The notes beneath the pieces were generated by a model that searched no databases, was not told the DNA's origin, and saw only the letters and a list, made by a program, of their open reading frames with translations. This document shows positions 53,299 through 61,491 of a stretch of 64,000 nt of DNA, piece after piece. A program made the translations under genes and the position numbers. Position 1 is the stretch's first letter. Each line of letters opens with the position of its first letter. Origin of the DNA: Paludibacter sp. (GTDB lineage: Bacteria; Bacteroidota; Bacteroidia; Bacteroidales; Paludibacteraceae); the NCBI GenBank assembly GCA_028692715.1, contig JAQUWU010000012.1, positions 1-64,000 of the forward strand, in the 5' to 3' direction.

Positions 53299-54021
53299 AT
53301 GCAACAAAAAACCAAAGGAATTATACTTCACAGCTTAAAATATTCCGACTCGGCATCTATTATAACAATTTATACTGAGCAATTTGGGCGTGCATCATAT
53401 ATGGTTCATGGCATAAACAAGAAAAAGTCCGTTTGTCGACCGGCATTATTGCAGCCACTATCATTGGTTGACATGAATGTAAATCATACCCCGGGAAAGG
53501 AATTAAACAGCATTAAAGAGCTGCAAATGGCCTACACGTTTACAGGCATACCCTATAACCCGGTAAAGAATGCTATCGCCCTTTTTATTTCCGAAATACT
53601 TTTCAGGACGCTGCGTCAAACCGAACCTGATGAGAGTTTATTTTTGTTTTTAGAAAATTCGATTCAACAGTTGGATTGTTCTGAAGAAGGAATGGCAAAT
53701 TTCCACTTGATTTTTTTACTGAAACTGACACGTTATTTAGGATTTGAACCCAATAGTGACGAAAGTCCTTTTCGATATTTTGATTTGATGAACGGCGTTT
53801 TTCAATTCGAAAAACCCTTACATATACACTATTTGATTATAGAGGATGCGGTGGATTTTGCAGCAGTTTTACATACAGATTACAGAAATGTAAATGCGTT
53901 GATCTTTTCGCGTCAAAAACGCATTAAACTGCTTGAAGGATTGGTGGAGTATTACCGCTTACACATCCCCGATTTTCACGAATTGCATTCACTGGCTATT
54001 TTACAACATCTTTTCGATTAA
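53299..54021 (+). CDS. recO: DNA repair protein RecO
   Basis: 240 residues. RecO helps RecA load on single-stranded DNA coated with SSB. The N-terminal OB-fold is clear (TKGIILHSLKYSDSASIITIYTEQFGRASYMVHGI), as is the helical C-terminal domain (FLENSIQQLDCSEEGMANFH). This member lacks the four-Cys zinc motif of some RecO proteins. Its stop is 6 nt from the stop of the convergent NlpC/P60 gene. Confidence 0.9.
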   Translation: MQQKTKGIILHSLKYSDSASIITIYTEQFGRASYMVHGINKKKSVCRPALLQPLSLVDMNVNHTPGKELNSIKELQMAYTFTGIPYNPVKNAIALFISEILFRTLRQTEPDESLFLFLENSIQQLDCSEEGMANFHLIFLLKLTRYLGFEPNSDESPFRYFDLMNGVFQFEKPLHIHYLIIEDAVDFAAVLHTDYRNVNALIFSRQKRIKLLEGLVEYYRLHIPDFHELHSLAILQHLFD

Positions 54022-54027
54022 AAGAAA

Positions 54028-55491
54028 TCAAATTGTTTTAGGATAAACAATAAGTTTTTCTCCTTTCATTAATTTATTATCCGTTTTATTATTCCAGCTT
54101 TTTAAATCAGTGATCGTACAACCATAGTTCTTTGCAATGGTATAAAAGGATTCACCCGGACCAACTTTATGAGTAATGAGTTTAGTTTTTTCTGTTGAAG
54201 CTAAATATTTTTCGTCCGTCTGTTTGAGATTTAATGTTTGTCCCGGGCGAATATTGCTGCCATCCAATTGATTTATTTTTTTCAATTCATCAATGGAAAT
54301 ATTGTATTTTTTTGAAATACTAAAAAGCGTTTCGCCGGAAACTACTTTGTGAGAAGTATTTATAGCAAGCTGTTCAGGCTTTAAAACTTCTTTTCTTATA
54401 GTATCTTTCTTTTGAGGTACTACTTTTGCAAATTCAGCCTTACTGAATGTATTTAATTTTAAAACATCGCCAAAATGAATACCGTTTCCGTTTAGTTGAT
54501 TGATCTTTTTTAATTCATCAATCGTGATATTATACATTTTAGAAATACTAAAAAGGGATTCTCCTTTTTTTACAATATGTGATGTAGGATTGGAACTTTC
54601 TGATTTCTCCGTTACATCTTTAGATTTAATGTTAGCAACTGATTTATTTTCTGCCAATTGGATATTTTCAACAGTTACAATTGTCTCTGAATCCTTTATT
54701 TTTAATTGCTGTGAAGGTTTGATTTTACTATTTGTCAGATTGTTTTTCTTTTTTAATTCGGCAACTGACAGACCAAATTTATTGGCAATAGTGCTTAAGT
54801 TTTCACCAGATTTTACCGTATGATATTTTGCCGGAATAATTTTTTTAATCTCTTTCGAAACCATTTTGACTGGAGGGGTTTTCAATGTTAATGGAGTTTC
54901 AACATCAGAATTATCTTTATTAAATTTATCACAACATAAAACTGAAAGCATTTTATTTTGACTAATTACTCGATTAGCCTTAATAAAACGGTTTTTATAA
55001 TAACTTTCAGCTGAATTTGAAATGGTTACACCATTATGTACCGATGCATGTATAAAATCAAAATCTCCTTCGTCATTTGCCGAAACTACGATACCCACAT
55101 GACCAACTCTATGACTTTTTCGTCTACCGGAAAAGAACACCAAATCGCCTGTTTTTACATTTTCAGGCTGTACCGGGTCAAATTGTTCAGCCTGATCGGC
55201 TGAAGAACGATCTAAATTGTAACCAAAATTGCTAAAAACAAATGAAGTAAATCCGGAGCAGTCAAAGGAAGAAGTTCCTGTAGAACCGTATCTATAAGGA
55301 GTGTCTAGAAATAATTTTCCGTAATTAATTAAAGAATCTGTTATTGCTACTTTATTTTGCGACAGATAATCTACTGTTAAATTATTATTAATATTATCTG
55401 CAGTAGATATGTCCGAAGACATTTCTGCAGACGAAAATTGGACAGAAAGAAATAATGTTATTAATACGAAAAAGAGTTTTTGTAAAGTCAT
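54028..55491 (-). CDS. NlpC/P60 endopeptidase with four LysM domains
   Basis: 487 residues with a signal peptide (to FSSAE). The NlpC/P60 domain spans about 50-175, with catalytic C78 (SFDCSGF), H131 (RVGHVGIV) and a third polar residue in FDFIHAS. Four LysM domains follow (starts at about 222, 308, 380, 440; e.g. YHTVKSGENLSTIANKFGL, SHIVKKGESLFSISKMYNI). It cuts peptide cross-links (gamma-D-Glu-diamino acid type) in peptidoglycan, with LysM anchoring to the wall. The order catalytic-then-LysM is the reverse of many Firmicute enzymes. Confidence 0.9.
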   Translation of the reverse strand: MTLQKLFFVLITLFLSVQFSSAEMSSDISTADNINNNLTVDYLSQNKVAITDSLINYGKLFLDTPYRYGSTGTSSFDCSGFTSFVFSNFGYNLDRSSADQAEQFDPVQPENVKTGDLVFFSGRRKSHRVGHVGIVVSANDEGDFDFIHASVHNGVTISNSAESYYKNRFIKANRVISQNKMLSVLCCDKFNKDNSDVETPLTLKTPPVKMVSKEIKKIIPAKYHTVKSGENLSTIANKFGLSVAELKKKNNLTNSKIKPSQQLKIKDSETIVTVENIQLAENKSVANIKSKDVTEKSESSNPTSHIVKKGESLFSISKMYNITIDELKKINQLNGNGIHFGDVLKLNTFSKAEFAKVVPQKKDTIRKEVLKPEQLAINTSHKVVSGETLFSISKKYNISIDELKKINQLDGSNIRPGQTLNLKQTDEKYLASTEKTKLITHKVGPGESFYTIAKNYGCTITDLKSWNNKTDNKLMKGEKLIVYPKTI

Positions 55492-55521
55492 GGGCTTTAT
55501 TCACTGATAATTGAATACTTA

Positions 55522-55529
55522 CAAAGATA
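55522..55529 (-). promoter_or_regulatory. -7 box of NlpC/P60-LysM gene
   Basis: TATCTTTG on the minus strand, 30 nt upstream of the ATG at 55491. Confidence 0.45.
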
Positions 55530-55602
55530 TATTTTTTTTTAAAAGTAATGCATATAGCTAACGTTCTTTTTAAATAAAAAAAATAATTCTTTTCAGAAAG
55601 CC

Positions 55603-56514
55603 TTAAAATTTAAGCAGGGATGCACTTTCATTAACGTTTAATTCAACATTTTTTCCTAATACCAAAGGCATATTATCATCAACATGACCGGAAGGAAAGT
55701 TAAAACAAACCGGATAATCATATTCTTTTACTGCATCGAAAATAATTTCGGCAATGCTTTGTTTCATCTGTGGATCTTCTTCACAATCAGAGAATTGTCC
55801 TACAATCAATCCTGAAATTTGCGATAAAACACCGCTAAATCTCAGGTTTTGCATCATGCGATCGATATGATAGGGTTTTTCGGCAATATCTTCGAAAAAA
55901 AGAATATTTCCTTTGTAAGGCAAATCGAATTCACTTCCGCGTAAGCCCATTAATACGGAAAGATTTCCGCCTACGAGTTTTCCTGAGGCATTTCCCTTGC
56001 GATTTAATAGGTTTGCAGCGATAGTATATTCCGGCAATTTCCCCGTAAGGATATTTTTAACTTGTTGCACTTGCTCACAATTTTCGGGCAATTCGGTCAG
56101 TTGTTTTGCCATAATTCCGTGAATAGAAGCAACCCCAAGGTTAGTGATAGCATTGTGTATAATGGTAATATCGCTGAACCCGATCAACCATTTTGGATTT
56201 TTTGTAAATGAACTAAAATCGAGTTTATCAATAATTTGTGCCACTCCATAACCACCTCTACTACAAATGATCGCTTTTACTTTTGGGTCATCGAGTGCCG
56301 ATTGTAAATTCGAAATACGTTGTTCTTTTGTTCCGGCAAATCGCCCGTATTCCGAGCGTGCAAATTCACCTTCCGTCACGCTGAATCCCCATGTTGTGAG
56401 TTTGCTCTTTGCACCATCAATATATTTAGGATCAATTGCTCCCGAAGGAGATACAATACGAATTTCGTCGTTGGGTTGTAAGTAGGGCGGTATCATCTGT
56501 TTTGTTATTTTCAA
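55603..56514 (-). CDS. LD-carboxypeptidase (S66 family)
   Basis: 303 residues, matching LdcA/MccF-type serine peptidases. SRGGYGVAQIID and GFSDITIIHNA (nucleophile Ser in GxSD) are in the N-terminal half; the C-terminal His lies in NFPSGHVDDNMPLVLG, with Glu in the preceding FSDCEED region. It removes the terminal D-Ala from L,D-tetrapeptides during peptidoglycan recycling. There is no signal peptide, so it is cytoplasmic. The gene follows a cupin gene after 3 nt. Confidence 0.9.
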   Translation of the reverse strand: MKITKQMIPPYLQPNDEIRIVSPSGAIDPKYIDGAKSKLTTWGFSVTEGEFARSEYGRFAGTKEQRISNLQSALDDPKVKAIICSRGGYGVAQIIDKLDFSSFTKNPKWLIGFSDITIIHNAITNLGVASIHGIMAKQLTELPENCEQVQQVKNILTGKLPEYTIAANLLNRKGNASGKLVGGNLSVLMGLRGSEFDLPYKGNILFFEDIAEKPYHIDRMMQNLRFSGVLSQISGLIVGQFSDCEEDPQMKQSIAEIIFDAVKEYDYPVCFNFPSGHVDDNMPLVLGKNVELNVNESASLLKF

Positions 56515-56517
56515 AAA

Positions 56518-56946
56518 TTATTTTTGTGCTCCATAATCTTTTATTACGAGATATTTAAGTTCTGTATCGCCCACATTGCTAATGCCATGTTCTACCATGG
56601 AAGGACAATAGAAACTGGCGTATGGCTCTGCAATAACTGAATCGCCATTCAAATAAAACTGAGCTTTGCCTTCCAGAATAAAAAAGAATTCATCCTCAGC
56701 ATGTTTATGAGGTGGGTGAGTCGCATCATGCGGTTTAACAACACTCATTTTAAGCGTTCTCCCATTCAAAAAATCTTTATCGGCAAACCAATACTGATAG
56801 CCTGCTTTGGTAGGTACAGTTTTATCTGCAGAAAATTGATTTACACAATTTTTGATGGTCCACTTTGTTTGGGTGGAATCTTTTGTCTGAGCTGAAATCA
56901 AACCACACAAACTGAATAATAGAAATAAAAATTTGATTTTTTTCAT
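56518..56946 (-). CDS. Secreted cupin-domain protein
   Basis: 142 residues with a signal peptide (to LISAQ). A single cupin domain spans about 55-140, with the metal-binding motif PPHKHAEDEFFFILEG (two His and Glu) and a second motif FYCPSMVEHGISN (His). It is likely a small metal-binding protein, enzyme or sensor with an unknown ligand. It is co-transcribed with the LD-carboxypeptidase (3-nt gap). Confidence 0.8.
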   Translation of the reverse strand: MKKIKFLFLLFSLCGLISAQTKDSTQTKWTIKNCVNQFSADKTVPTKAGYQYWFADKDFLNGRTLKMSVVKPHDATHPPHKHAEDEFFFILEGKAQFYLNGDSVIAEPYASFYCPSMVEHGISNVGDTELKYLVIKDYGAQK

Positions 56947-56976
56947 ATTTAATTTTATTTAAGAATTATATACTTT

Positions 56977-57402
56977 TCATTCATGATTTAATTGTTGAGT
57001 AAACTGTTCGAGTGTTGGTAGGGAGTTTTTAATTTCATTCGGTAATTCATTGTATGTAAATTGACTAACTCCCATAAGTTTATTTATATTTTTCAACGTA
57101 AAATCGACAACAATATTGTTTTTGTTTTTGCAGAGTAAAATGCCAATCGTAGACTTATCATCATCGGCTTTTACTAACTGGTTGATGGCTATCATGTGAA
57201 AATTAAGTTTTCCTAAAAACTCAGGTTCAAACTCTTTGACTTTTAGTTCGATAATTACGTGACATTTCAACTTCGTGTGAGAAAAAAGCATGTCGGTTCT
57301 GTATTCTTTTCCACCCACAACAAGTTGGAATTGCCGTCCCATAATTTGGTTTTGTGATTTCTCCATCAGCTTGTTGGATTTTATTATTTTCAAATTATCC
57401 AT
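56977..57402 (-). CDS. DUF1016 (YhcG-type) nuclease domain, N-terminus missing
   Basis: 141 residues from ATG 57402. It matches only the C-terminal PDDEXK-like half of DUF1016 proteins (GRQFQLVVGGKEYRTDMLF, HVIIELKVKEFEPEFLGKLNF, STIGILLCKNKNN, ending LPTLEQF). The D-ExK catalytic residues (RTDML and IELK) are present. The usual about 200-residue N-terminal domain is absent and nothing like it lies upstream, so this is probably a shortened gene or relic. Two 17-bp direct repeats lie at its start. Confidence 0.65.
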   Translation of the reverse strand: MDNLKIIKSNKLMEKSQNQIMGRQFQLVVGGKEYRTDMLFSHTKLKCHVIIELKVKEFEPEFLGKLNFHMIAINQLVKADDDKSTIGILLCKNKNNIVVDFTLKNINKLMGVSQFTYNELPNEIKNSLPTLEQFTQQLNHE

Positions 57403-57414
57403 CAACTTGTTGGA
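57362..57414. repeat. Pair of 17-bp direct repeats at the DUF1016 start
   Basis: TCCATCAGCTTGTTGGA (57362-57378) and TCCATCAACTTGTTGGA (57398-57414), 36 bp apart, one mismatch. The second provides the ATG of the shortened nuclease gene. Confidence 0.7.
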
Positions 57415-57579
57415 ATATTATATCTGATTGACTGTTAATTAAATAGAGTTTTTCAAAAAACCCAGTAGAAATAATAAACTTATTACTCAATAATAGCAAG
57501 TTAGATTATAGTCAATAAAAAATTATATTCTCTATTTTCTGTGTGCCCTGAGTTACCATATTTTACTAAAAAAAATCTT

Positions 57580-58902
57580 TTAGTATCGTAACCACTTCCA
57601 CATTTCTTTCCAACTGGCTTTTTTACCGTACATCAGAATTCCAGTTCGGTATATTTTTCCAGCCATCCAGGTTGTTCCGATAAACGATAAAACCAGAATA
57701 GACAAAGATAATATTATTTGCCAAACCGGAACGTCGAATGGCAAGCGAACCATCATTACTATGGGCGAAGTGAATGGAATCATCGAGCACCAAAAGGCTA
57801 ATGGTCCATCCGGATTTTGAGCGCTGTAAATGGCTGCATAAATACCAAAGATAATGGGCAAGGTTAATGGCAACGAAAATTGTTGTGTATCGGTTTCACT
57901 ATCGACAGCAGAACCTACAGCCGCAAAGAGAGAAGCATATAGCAAATAACCACCCAAAAAATAAACCACAAAAAGCACAATAATCTGCATAAAATCAAAT
58001 CCGTGTAACATGGCGAAAACCTGCTGAATTTCATTTGGATTTTGTGACATAGGTGAAGCCGACATCCCCATTTGGTTCGCTTGTTGCAAAGCCTCCATGT
58101 CCAAATTACCACCAAAGAAACTTCCTGCAGCCGTAGAAATTGCAATGGTCAAAATAAGCCACATTAAAAATTGAGTCAATCCTACCATTGCAATCCCAAT
58201 GATTTTTCCCATCATTAATTCAAAAGGTTTTACCGACGAAATCATAACTTCCACGATGCGACTTGTTTTTTCCTGAACAACACCTCCCATTACTTGTGCG
58301 CCATAAATAACAATAAACATATAAATAACAAAGGCCGAAATCATGCCGATGACTAAGGCCAATTCGGCTGAACCTTCTTTATTATCACCGTCTTCGCCCC
58401 ATTTAATAGTAGGAATGTCGATGTTTGCTTTCGATTTTTCCACCATTTCTTTTAGGTTTGGGATATTATACGATGCGAGTTTTTGTAATTCTACATATTG
58501 ATTCAGCAAACCTGAAATATAATTTTTCAGTTCTAGATTGACCTGTTTTTCTGAATAAAGCGTAGCTGCTTTAGGGTTATTGGCCAAATTGTCGGTAATT
58601 AAAAGCAAAGCGGTAAATTCTTTATCATCTTTCCCTTCATTCTCTTTTTTTACATCTTCTGCAGGTTTATCCACAAAATCAAATTCATAGGTTTCGTTAC
58701 TTTTCAATACTTGCGAGTAAATATTAGTGCGGTCGATAACCACAATATGTTTCTTATTGCTGTCCTTGATATTCGATAACCAAAGCGGAACAGTTATCAT
58801 ACCTGCAAACAGAAGTGGCGTAAGAAAGGTAAGAATGATGAAAGATTTTTTCATCACGCGGGTAGTGTATTCCCGTTTTATAATTAATGAAATTTTGCTC
58901 AT
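57580..58902 (-). CDS. ABC-2 type transporter permease (NatB-like)
   Basis: 440 residues. An N-terminal transmembrane helix (KKSFIILTFLTPLLFAGMI) is followed by a long periplasmic segment (about 45-190), and then by about five membrane helices, including VVQEKTSRIVEVMISSVKP typical of NatB-like ABC-2 permeases. It probably exports a substrate together with the ATPase at 59378-60274. A four-helix-bundle cassette now sits between the two genes. The substrate is unknown; NatAB homologues export Na+ or lipophilic compounds. Confidence 0.85.
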   Translation of the reverse strand: MSKISLIIKREYTTRVMKKSFIILTFLTPLLFAGMITVPLWLSNIKDSNKKHIVVIDRTNIYSQVLKSNETYEFDFVDKPAEDVKKENEGKDDKEFTALLLITDNLANNPKAATLYSEKQVNLELKNYISGLLNQYVELQKLASYNIPNLKEMVEKSKANIDIPTIKWGEDGDNKEGSAELALVIGMISAFVIYMFIVIYGAQVMGGVVQEKTSRIVEVMISSVKPFELMMGKIIGIAMVGLTQFLMWLILTIAISTAAGSFFGGNLDMEALQQANQMGMSASPMSQNPNEIQQVFAMLHGFDFMQIIVLFVVYFLGGYLLYASLFAAVGSAVDSETDTQQFSLPLTLPIIFGIYAAIYSAQNPDGPLAFWCSMIPFTSPIVMMVRLPFDVPVWQIILSLSILVLSFIGTTWMAGKIYRTGILMYGKKASWKEMWKWLRY

Positions 58903-58908
58903 AAAAAA

Positions 58909-58941
58909 TAATGGTAAATTGTTAATGGTAAATTATTAATG
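58909..58941. repeat. Inverted-repeat arm of four-helix cassette A (left)
   Basis: AT-only periodic sequence containing TTAATGGTAAATTRTTAATG-like units. The segment 58917-58940 is complementary to 59349-59372 over 24 nt with 3 mismatches. It lies 7 nt upstream of the ABC permease start codon. Confidence 0.75.
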
Positions 58942-59372
58942 CCAATAATGTTAGATTCTTTTTGAATGGAACATCATCTCATTAATTTATTTTGTTATGA
59001 TTCGATTTTGCTGTTTTAATAATACTTGTAATTAGTTTTATGATTTCCAACGCATCGTTATTTATGTTATCAAATTGCTCTTGACTTAAATAATCAGTTT
59101 TTGTTAATAATTCTAACCAATAGAGTGTCTCATTCATTTCTTTTTGAGCAATAGCCATTTTATGAATAAAATCAACAGTTGACTCAGCATGTTCTGCCTC
59201 TCGAACCATTGCTCCAACACTTGTTCCACTTCGTAAAACTTGTTTAGATAAAATAAATTCTTTTTTGGTTTCTGTTAAATGTTTAAATAATTTTACAATG
59301 CGTATTGCAAACAAAAGACTTTTGTCCTTAATTACATTCTCTTTCATAATTAACCATTTATCATTAACAATT
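58917..59372. mobile_element. Inverted-repeat-bracketed four-helix-bundle cassette A
   Basis: A 456-bp unit made of two inverted arms (58917-58940 and 59349-59372) enclosing the complete four-helix gene 58982-59347. It separates the ABC ATPase from its permease. The layout resembles 23S rRNA intervening sequences, which have an ORF of this family between inverted ends. Mobility itself is inference. Confidence 0.5.
58982..59347 (-). CDS. Four-helix-bundle protein (S23/IVP family), copy A
   Basis: 121 residues. It matches PF05635-type four-helix-bundle proteins first seen as ORFs in 23S rRNA intervening sequences (also the fold of Avd in diversity-generating retroelements): LRSGTSVGAMVREAEHAES, then DFIHKMAIAQKEMNETLYWLELL. 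The four helices span the whole protein. It is bracketed by inverted repeats and lies within the ABC exporter operon. The molecular function is unknown; the usual pentameric fold may bind nucleic acid. Confidence 0.85.
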   Translation of the reverse strand: MKENVIKDKSLLFAIRIVKLFKHLTETKKEFILSKQVLRSGTSVGAMVREAEHAESTVDFIHKMAIAQKEMNETLYWLELLTKTDYLSQEQFDNINNDALEIIKLITSIIKTAKSNHNKIN

Positions 59373-59377
59373 CACAA
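59348..59377. repeat. Inverted-repeat arm of cassette A (right)
   Basis: The complete 30-nt gap between the ABC ATPase stop (59378) and the ATG of the four-helix gene (59347). It is complementary to the left arm (see 58909-58941), so a transcript could fold with the four-helix gene in the loop. Confidence 0.75.
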
Positions 59378-60274
59378 TTATTTCTTCACCGTTTCAATGA
59401 AGATATCATTCATGCTTGGCAATAATTCTTCGAAACTAATAATCTCAGTTTGTTTTATGATTTCATTCAACAAAATGTTGTTGCCCCCCGAACTAATTTT
59501 TTTAATGGTACTTTCTACGATTCCATTCATTTGTTTTTCGGTCAATAATTCAAAATCAGAATTTCCCTCTATTGGTGTTGCAGTTGATATTTTATAGGTT
59601 TTGCTGGCAAAGGATTTTTTTATTTCAGTTACGTTTCCTTGTAAAACAATTTTAGCGTGATTAACCAGCGATATATTTTCGCAAAGTTCCTCTACCGATT
59701 CCATATTGTGGGTCGAAAAAATAATTGTTGCTCCCTTATCCCGTAAATCCAAAATTTCTCTTTTCAGTAAATCGGTATTTACAGGGTCGAAACCACTAAA
59801 AGGTTCGTCGAATATCAGTAGTTTAGGTTCGTGCAAAACAGTTGTGATAAATTGCACCTTCTGTGCCATTCCTTTCGAAAGTTCTTCCACTTTTTTGTCC
59901 CACCATGCCTGAATTTCGAATTTCTCAAACCAGAATTTTAATGCTTTCAACGCATCATTTTTTTTCATTCCTTTCAGTTGAGCAAGATACAAAGCCAGTT
60001 CGCCCACTTTCATTTTTTTGTACAAACCACGTTCTTCGGGCAAATAACCAATATGTTCCACATCGGCAGAAGTCATTCGTTTCCCATTCAAACGAACTTC
60101 ACCACTATCAGGAGCAGTTATGCAATTGATAATTCGTATCAAGGTGGTTTTTCCTGCACCATTTGGCCCGAGTAATCCATACACCGAATTCTCCGGGACT
60201 TCCAGACTGACGCCATCCAGCGCCCTGTGTCCCGAATATTGTTTTACTACGTTTTCTACTTCAAGTAATGTCAT
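59378..60274 (-). CDS. ABC transporter ATP-binding protein
   Basis: 298 residues. It has Walker A GPNGAGKTTLI, the signature region ELSKGMAQKVQFI (SKG replaces the canonical SGG), Walker B LLIFDEPFSG and the H-loop STHNMESVEEL. The family is NatA-like. It powers the ABC-2 permease 476 nt downstream. The order is ATPase, four-helix cassette A, permease. Confidence 0.95.
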   Translation of the reverse strand: MTLLEVENVVKQYSGHRALDGVSLEVPENSVYGLLGPNGAGKTTLIRIINCITAPDSGEVRLNGKRMTSADVEHIGYLPEERGLYKKMKVGELALYLAQLKGMKKNDALKALKFWFEKFEIQAWWDKKVEELSKGMAQKVQFITTVLHEPKLLIFDEPFSGFDPVNTDLLKREILDLRDKGATIIFSTHNMESVEELCENISLVNHAKIVLQGNVTEIKKSFASKTYKISTATPIEGNSDFELLTEKQMNGIVESTIKKISSGGNNILLNEIIKQTEIISFEELLPSMNDIFIETVKK

Positions 60275-60280
60275 TTTATT

Positions 60281-60331
60281 GATGTGATGATGTGATAATG
60301 AGTTGATGTGATGATGTGATGATGTGATGAT
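60281..60331. repeat. Inverted-repeat arm of four-helix cassette B (left)
   Basis: Simple-sequence GATGTGATGAT repeats interrupted by TAATGAGTT. The core ATGAGTTGATGTG (60298-60310) is the exact complement of 60739-60751, in a longer imperfect match (about 26 of 32). It lies just upstream of the ABC ATPase start. Confidence 0.75.
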
Positions 60332-60343
60332 TAAATGTATTGA

Positions 60344-60688
60344 TTATTTTGATTTCATTTTTGAGATGATACTTGACAAGAGTTTTTTTATACTTAAAAT
60401 CTTAATTTTCAGCTCCGAATTAAACGGATAATTTGGTGATTTTTCACACAACAATAACCAATACTCTGTTTCATCTGCTTCTTTTGCTGCAATTTTTAGT
60501 TTATGAGTGAAATCAGCATTGCTTTCACAATTTTGAGCTTCCCGTACATTTGCACCTATTGATGTTCCTGATTTTAGTAATTGATTTGCAAGAACAAACT
60601 TCCTTTTTTCTTCTAATAATTCTGTATATGTAATTATTTCAAGAGCAAATTCGAAGCTCAATTCTAAAATTTCGTTTCTCTTTTCCAT
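60344..60688 (-). CDS. Four-helix-bundle protein (S23/IVP family), copy B
   Basis: 114 residues, a diverged paralogue of copy A: LKSGTSIGANVREAQNCES, then DFTHKLKIAAKEADETEYW. Conserved positions coincide with copy A (GTSxGAxVREA, DFxHKxxIAxKExxET-YW). It sits alone between radC and the ABC ATPase and is bracketed by inverted arms (60281-60331 and 60731-60787). The function is unknown. Confidence 0.85.
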   Translation of the reverse strand: MEKRNEILELSFEFALEIITYTELLEEKRKFVLANQLLKSGTSIGANVREAQNCESNADFTHKLKIAAKEADETEYWLLLCEKSPNYPFNSELKIKILSIKKLLSSIISKMKSK

Positions 60689-60730
60689 AATATTTAGGTT
60701 TAATCATTCATCAATTTATTACAACATTAC

Positions 60731-60787
60731 CTCATCAGCACATCAACTCATCAGCACATTAGCACATCGCCTCATCATCACATCATC
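60731..60787. repeat. Inverted-repeat arm of cassette B (right)
   Basis: CATCA-type repeats (CACATCAACTCAT at 60739-60751 and CATCAGCACAT nearby). It reaches into the last radC codons. Confidence 0.75.
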
Positions 60788-61479
60788 CCTTCATCTGCAA
60801 AGCTATAATAATTTCCTCTGGCAATGATGATATGATCCAGAAAACTTATACCAATGGCATCGCAGCCTGCTTTTATTCTTTTCGTAATTACTTCATCTTC
60901 GTGGCTCGGACGATTTTGACCGGAAGGATGATTGTGTGCTACGACTATTGCCTGAGCCGATTTTTCTAACGCCATTTTCAACATCATTGGAATATCTACC
61001 ACGGTTTGTCGGGTTCCACCTTGCGTCAAGCGTTTAATTTCTATTACTTTGTTTGCCCCGTTTAACAGTCCAACCCAAAACTCTTCGTGCTGTAAATCGA
61101 TAAGTTGCGGTTCGAAAAGTTCAAATAAATCGATGCTGGAAGCAATTTTTTTCCGTTCCAGTATTTCATTTGTTTTGCGGCGTTTCCCTAATTCCAATGC
61201 CGCCATTATGGTAATAGCTTTTGCTTTGCCAATTCCTTTAAATCGTTTGCAAAGATCATTTACCGAAAGTTGAGCCAGCTCATTGATATTGTCCTTGCAT
61301 TCACGCATAATTCTTCGGGCAAGTTCCACTGCCGATTCATCTTTGTTGCCAATGGCAATGAGAATAGCTAACAATTCTGCATCCGAAAGACTTTGAGCGC
61401 CTTTCTTCAACATTTTTTCGCGGGGCTGATCATCTTCGGCCCACTCACGAATGGTTAGTCTTTTTTCATCGGATAGCAT
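60778..61479 (-). CDS. radC: RadC-family JAB domain protein
   Basis: 233 residues. It has an N-terminal UPF0758-type start (REWAEDDQPREKMLKKG), a helix-hairpin-helix (FKGIGKAKAITIMAALELG), and a JAB1/MPN metalloprotease-like domain with HNHPSGQNRPSHED (H182, H184, Asp195). Its once-proposed role in DNA repair is unproven. The promoter box lies only 4 nt from the ATG. Confidence 0.9.
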   Translation of the reverse strand: MLSDEKRLTIREWAEDDQPREKMLKKGAQSLSDAELLAILIAIGNKDESAVELARRIMRECKDNINELAQLSVNDLCKRFKGIGKAKAITIMAALELGKRRKTNEILERKKIASSIDLFELFEPQLIDLQHEEFWVGLLNGANKVIEIKRLTQGGTRQTVVDIPMMLKMALEKSAQAIVVAHNHPSGQNRPSHEDEVITKRIKAGCDAIGISFLDHIIIARGNYYSFADEGMM

Positions 61480-61483
61480 TTGC

Positions 61484-61491
61484 CAAAAATA
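61484..61491 (-). promoter_or_regulatory. -7 box directly before radC ATG
   Basis: TATTTTTG on the minus strand, ending 4 nt before the radC ATG. If used, the transcript would start at or next to the ATG and be leaderless. Confidence 0.4.

Larger units (their letters stand above)
60281..60787. mobile_element. Inverted-repeat-bracketed four-helix-bundle cassette B
   Basis: An about 500-bp unit: two inverted GATG-type arms enclosing the complete four-helix gene 60344-60688. The outer arm overlaps the radC 3' end (its last codons are ATG ATG TGA). The arm sequence is unrelated to that of cassette A although the layout is the same. Confidence 0.5.
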
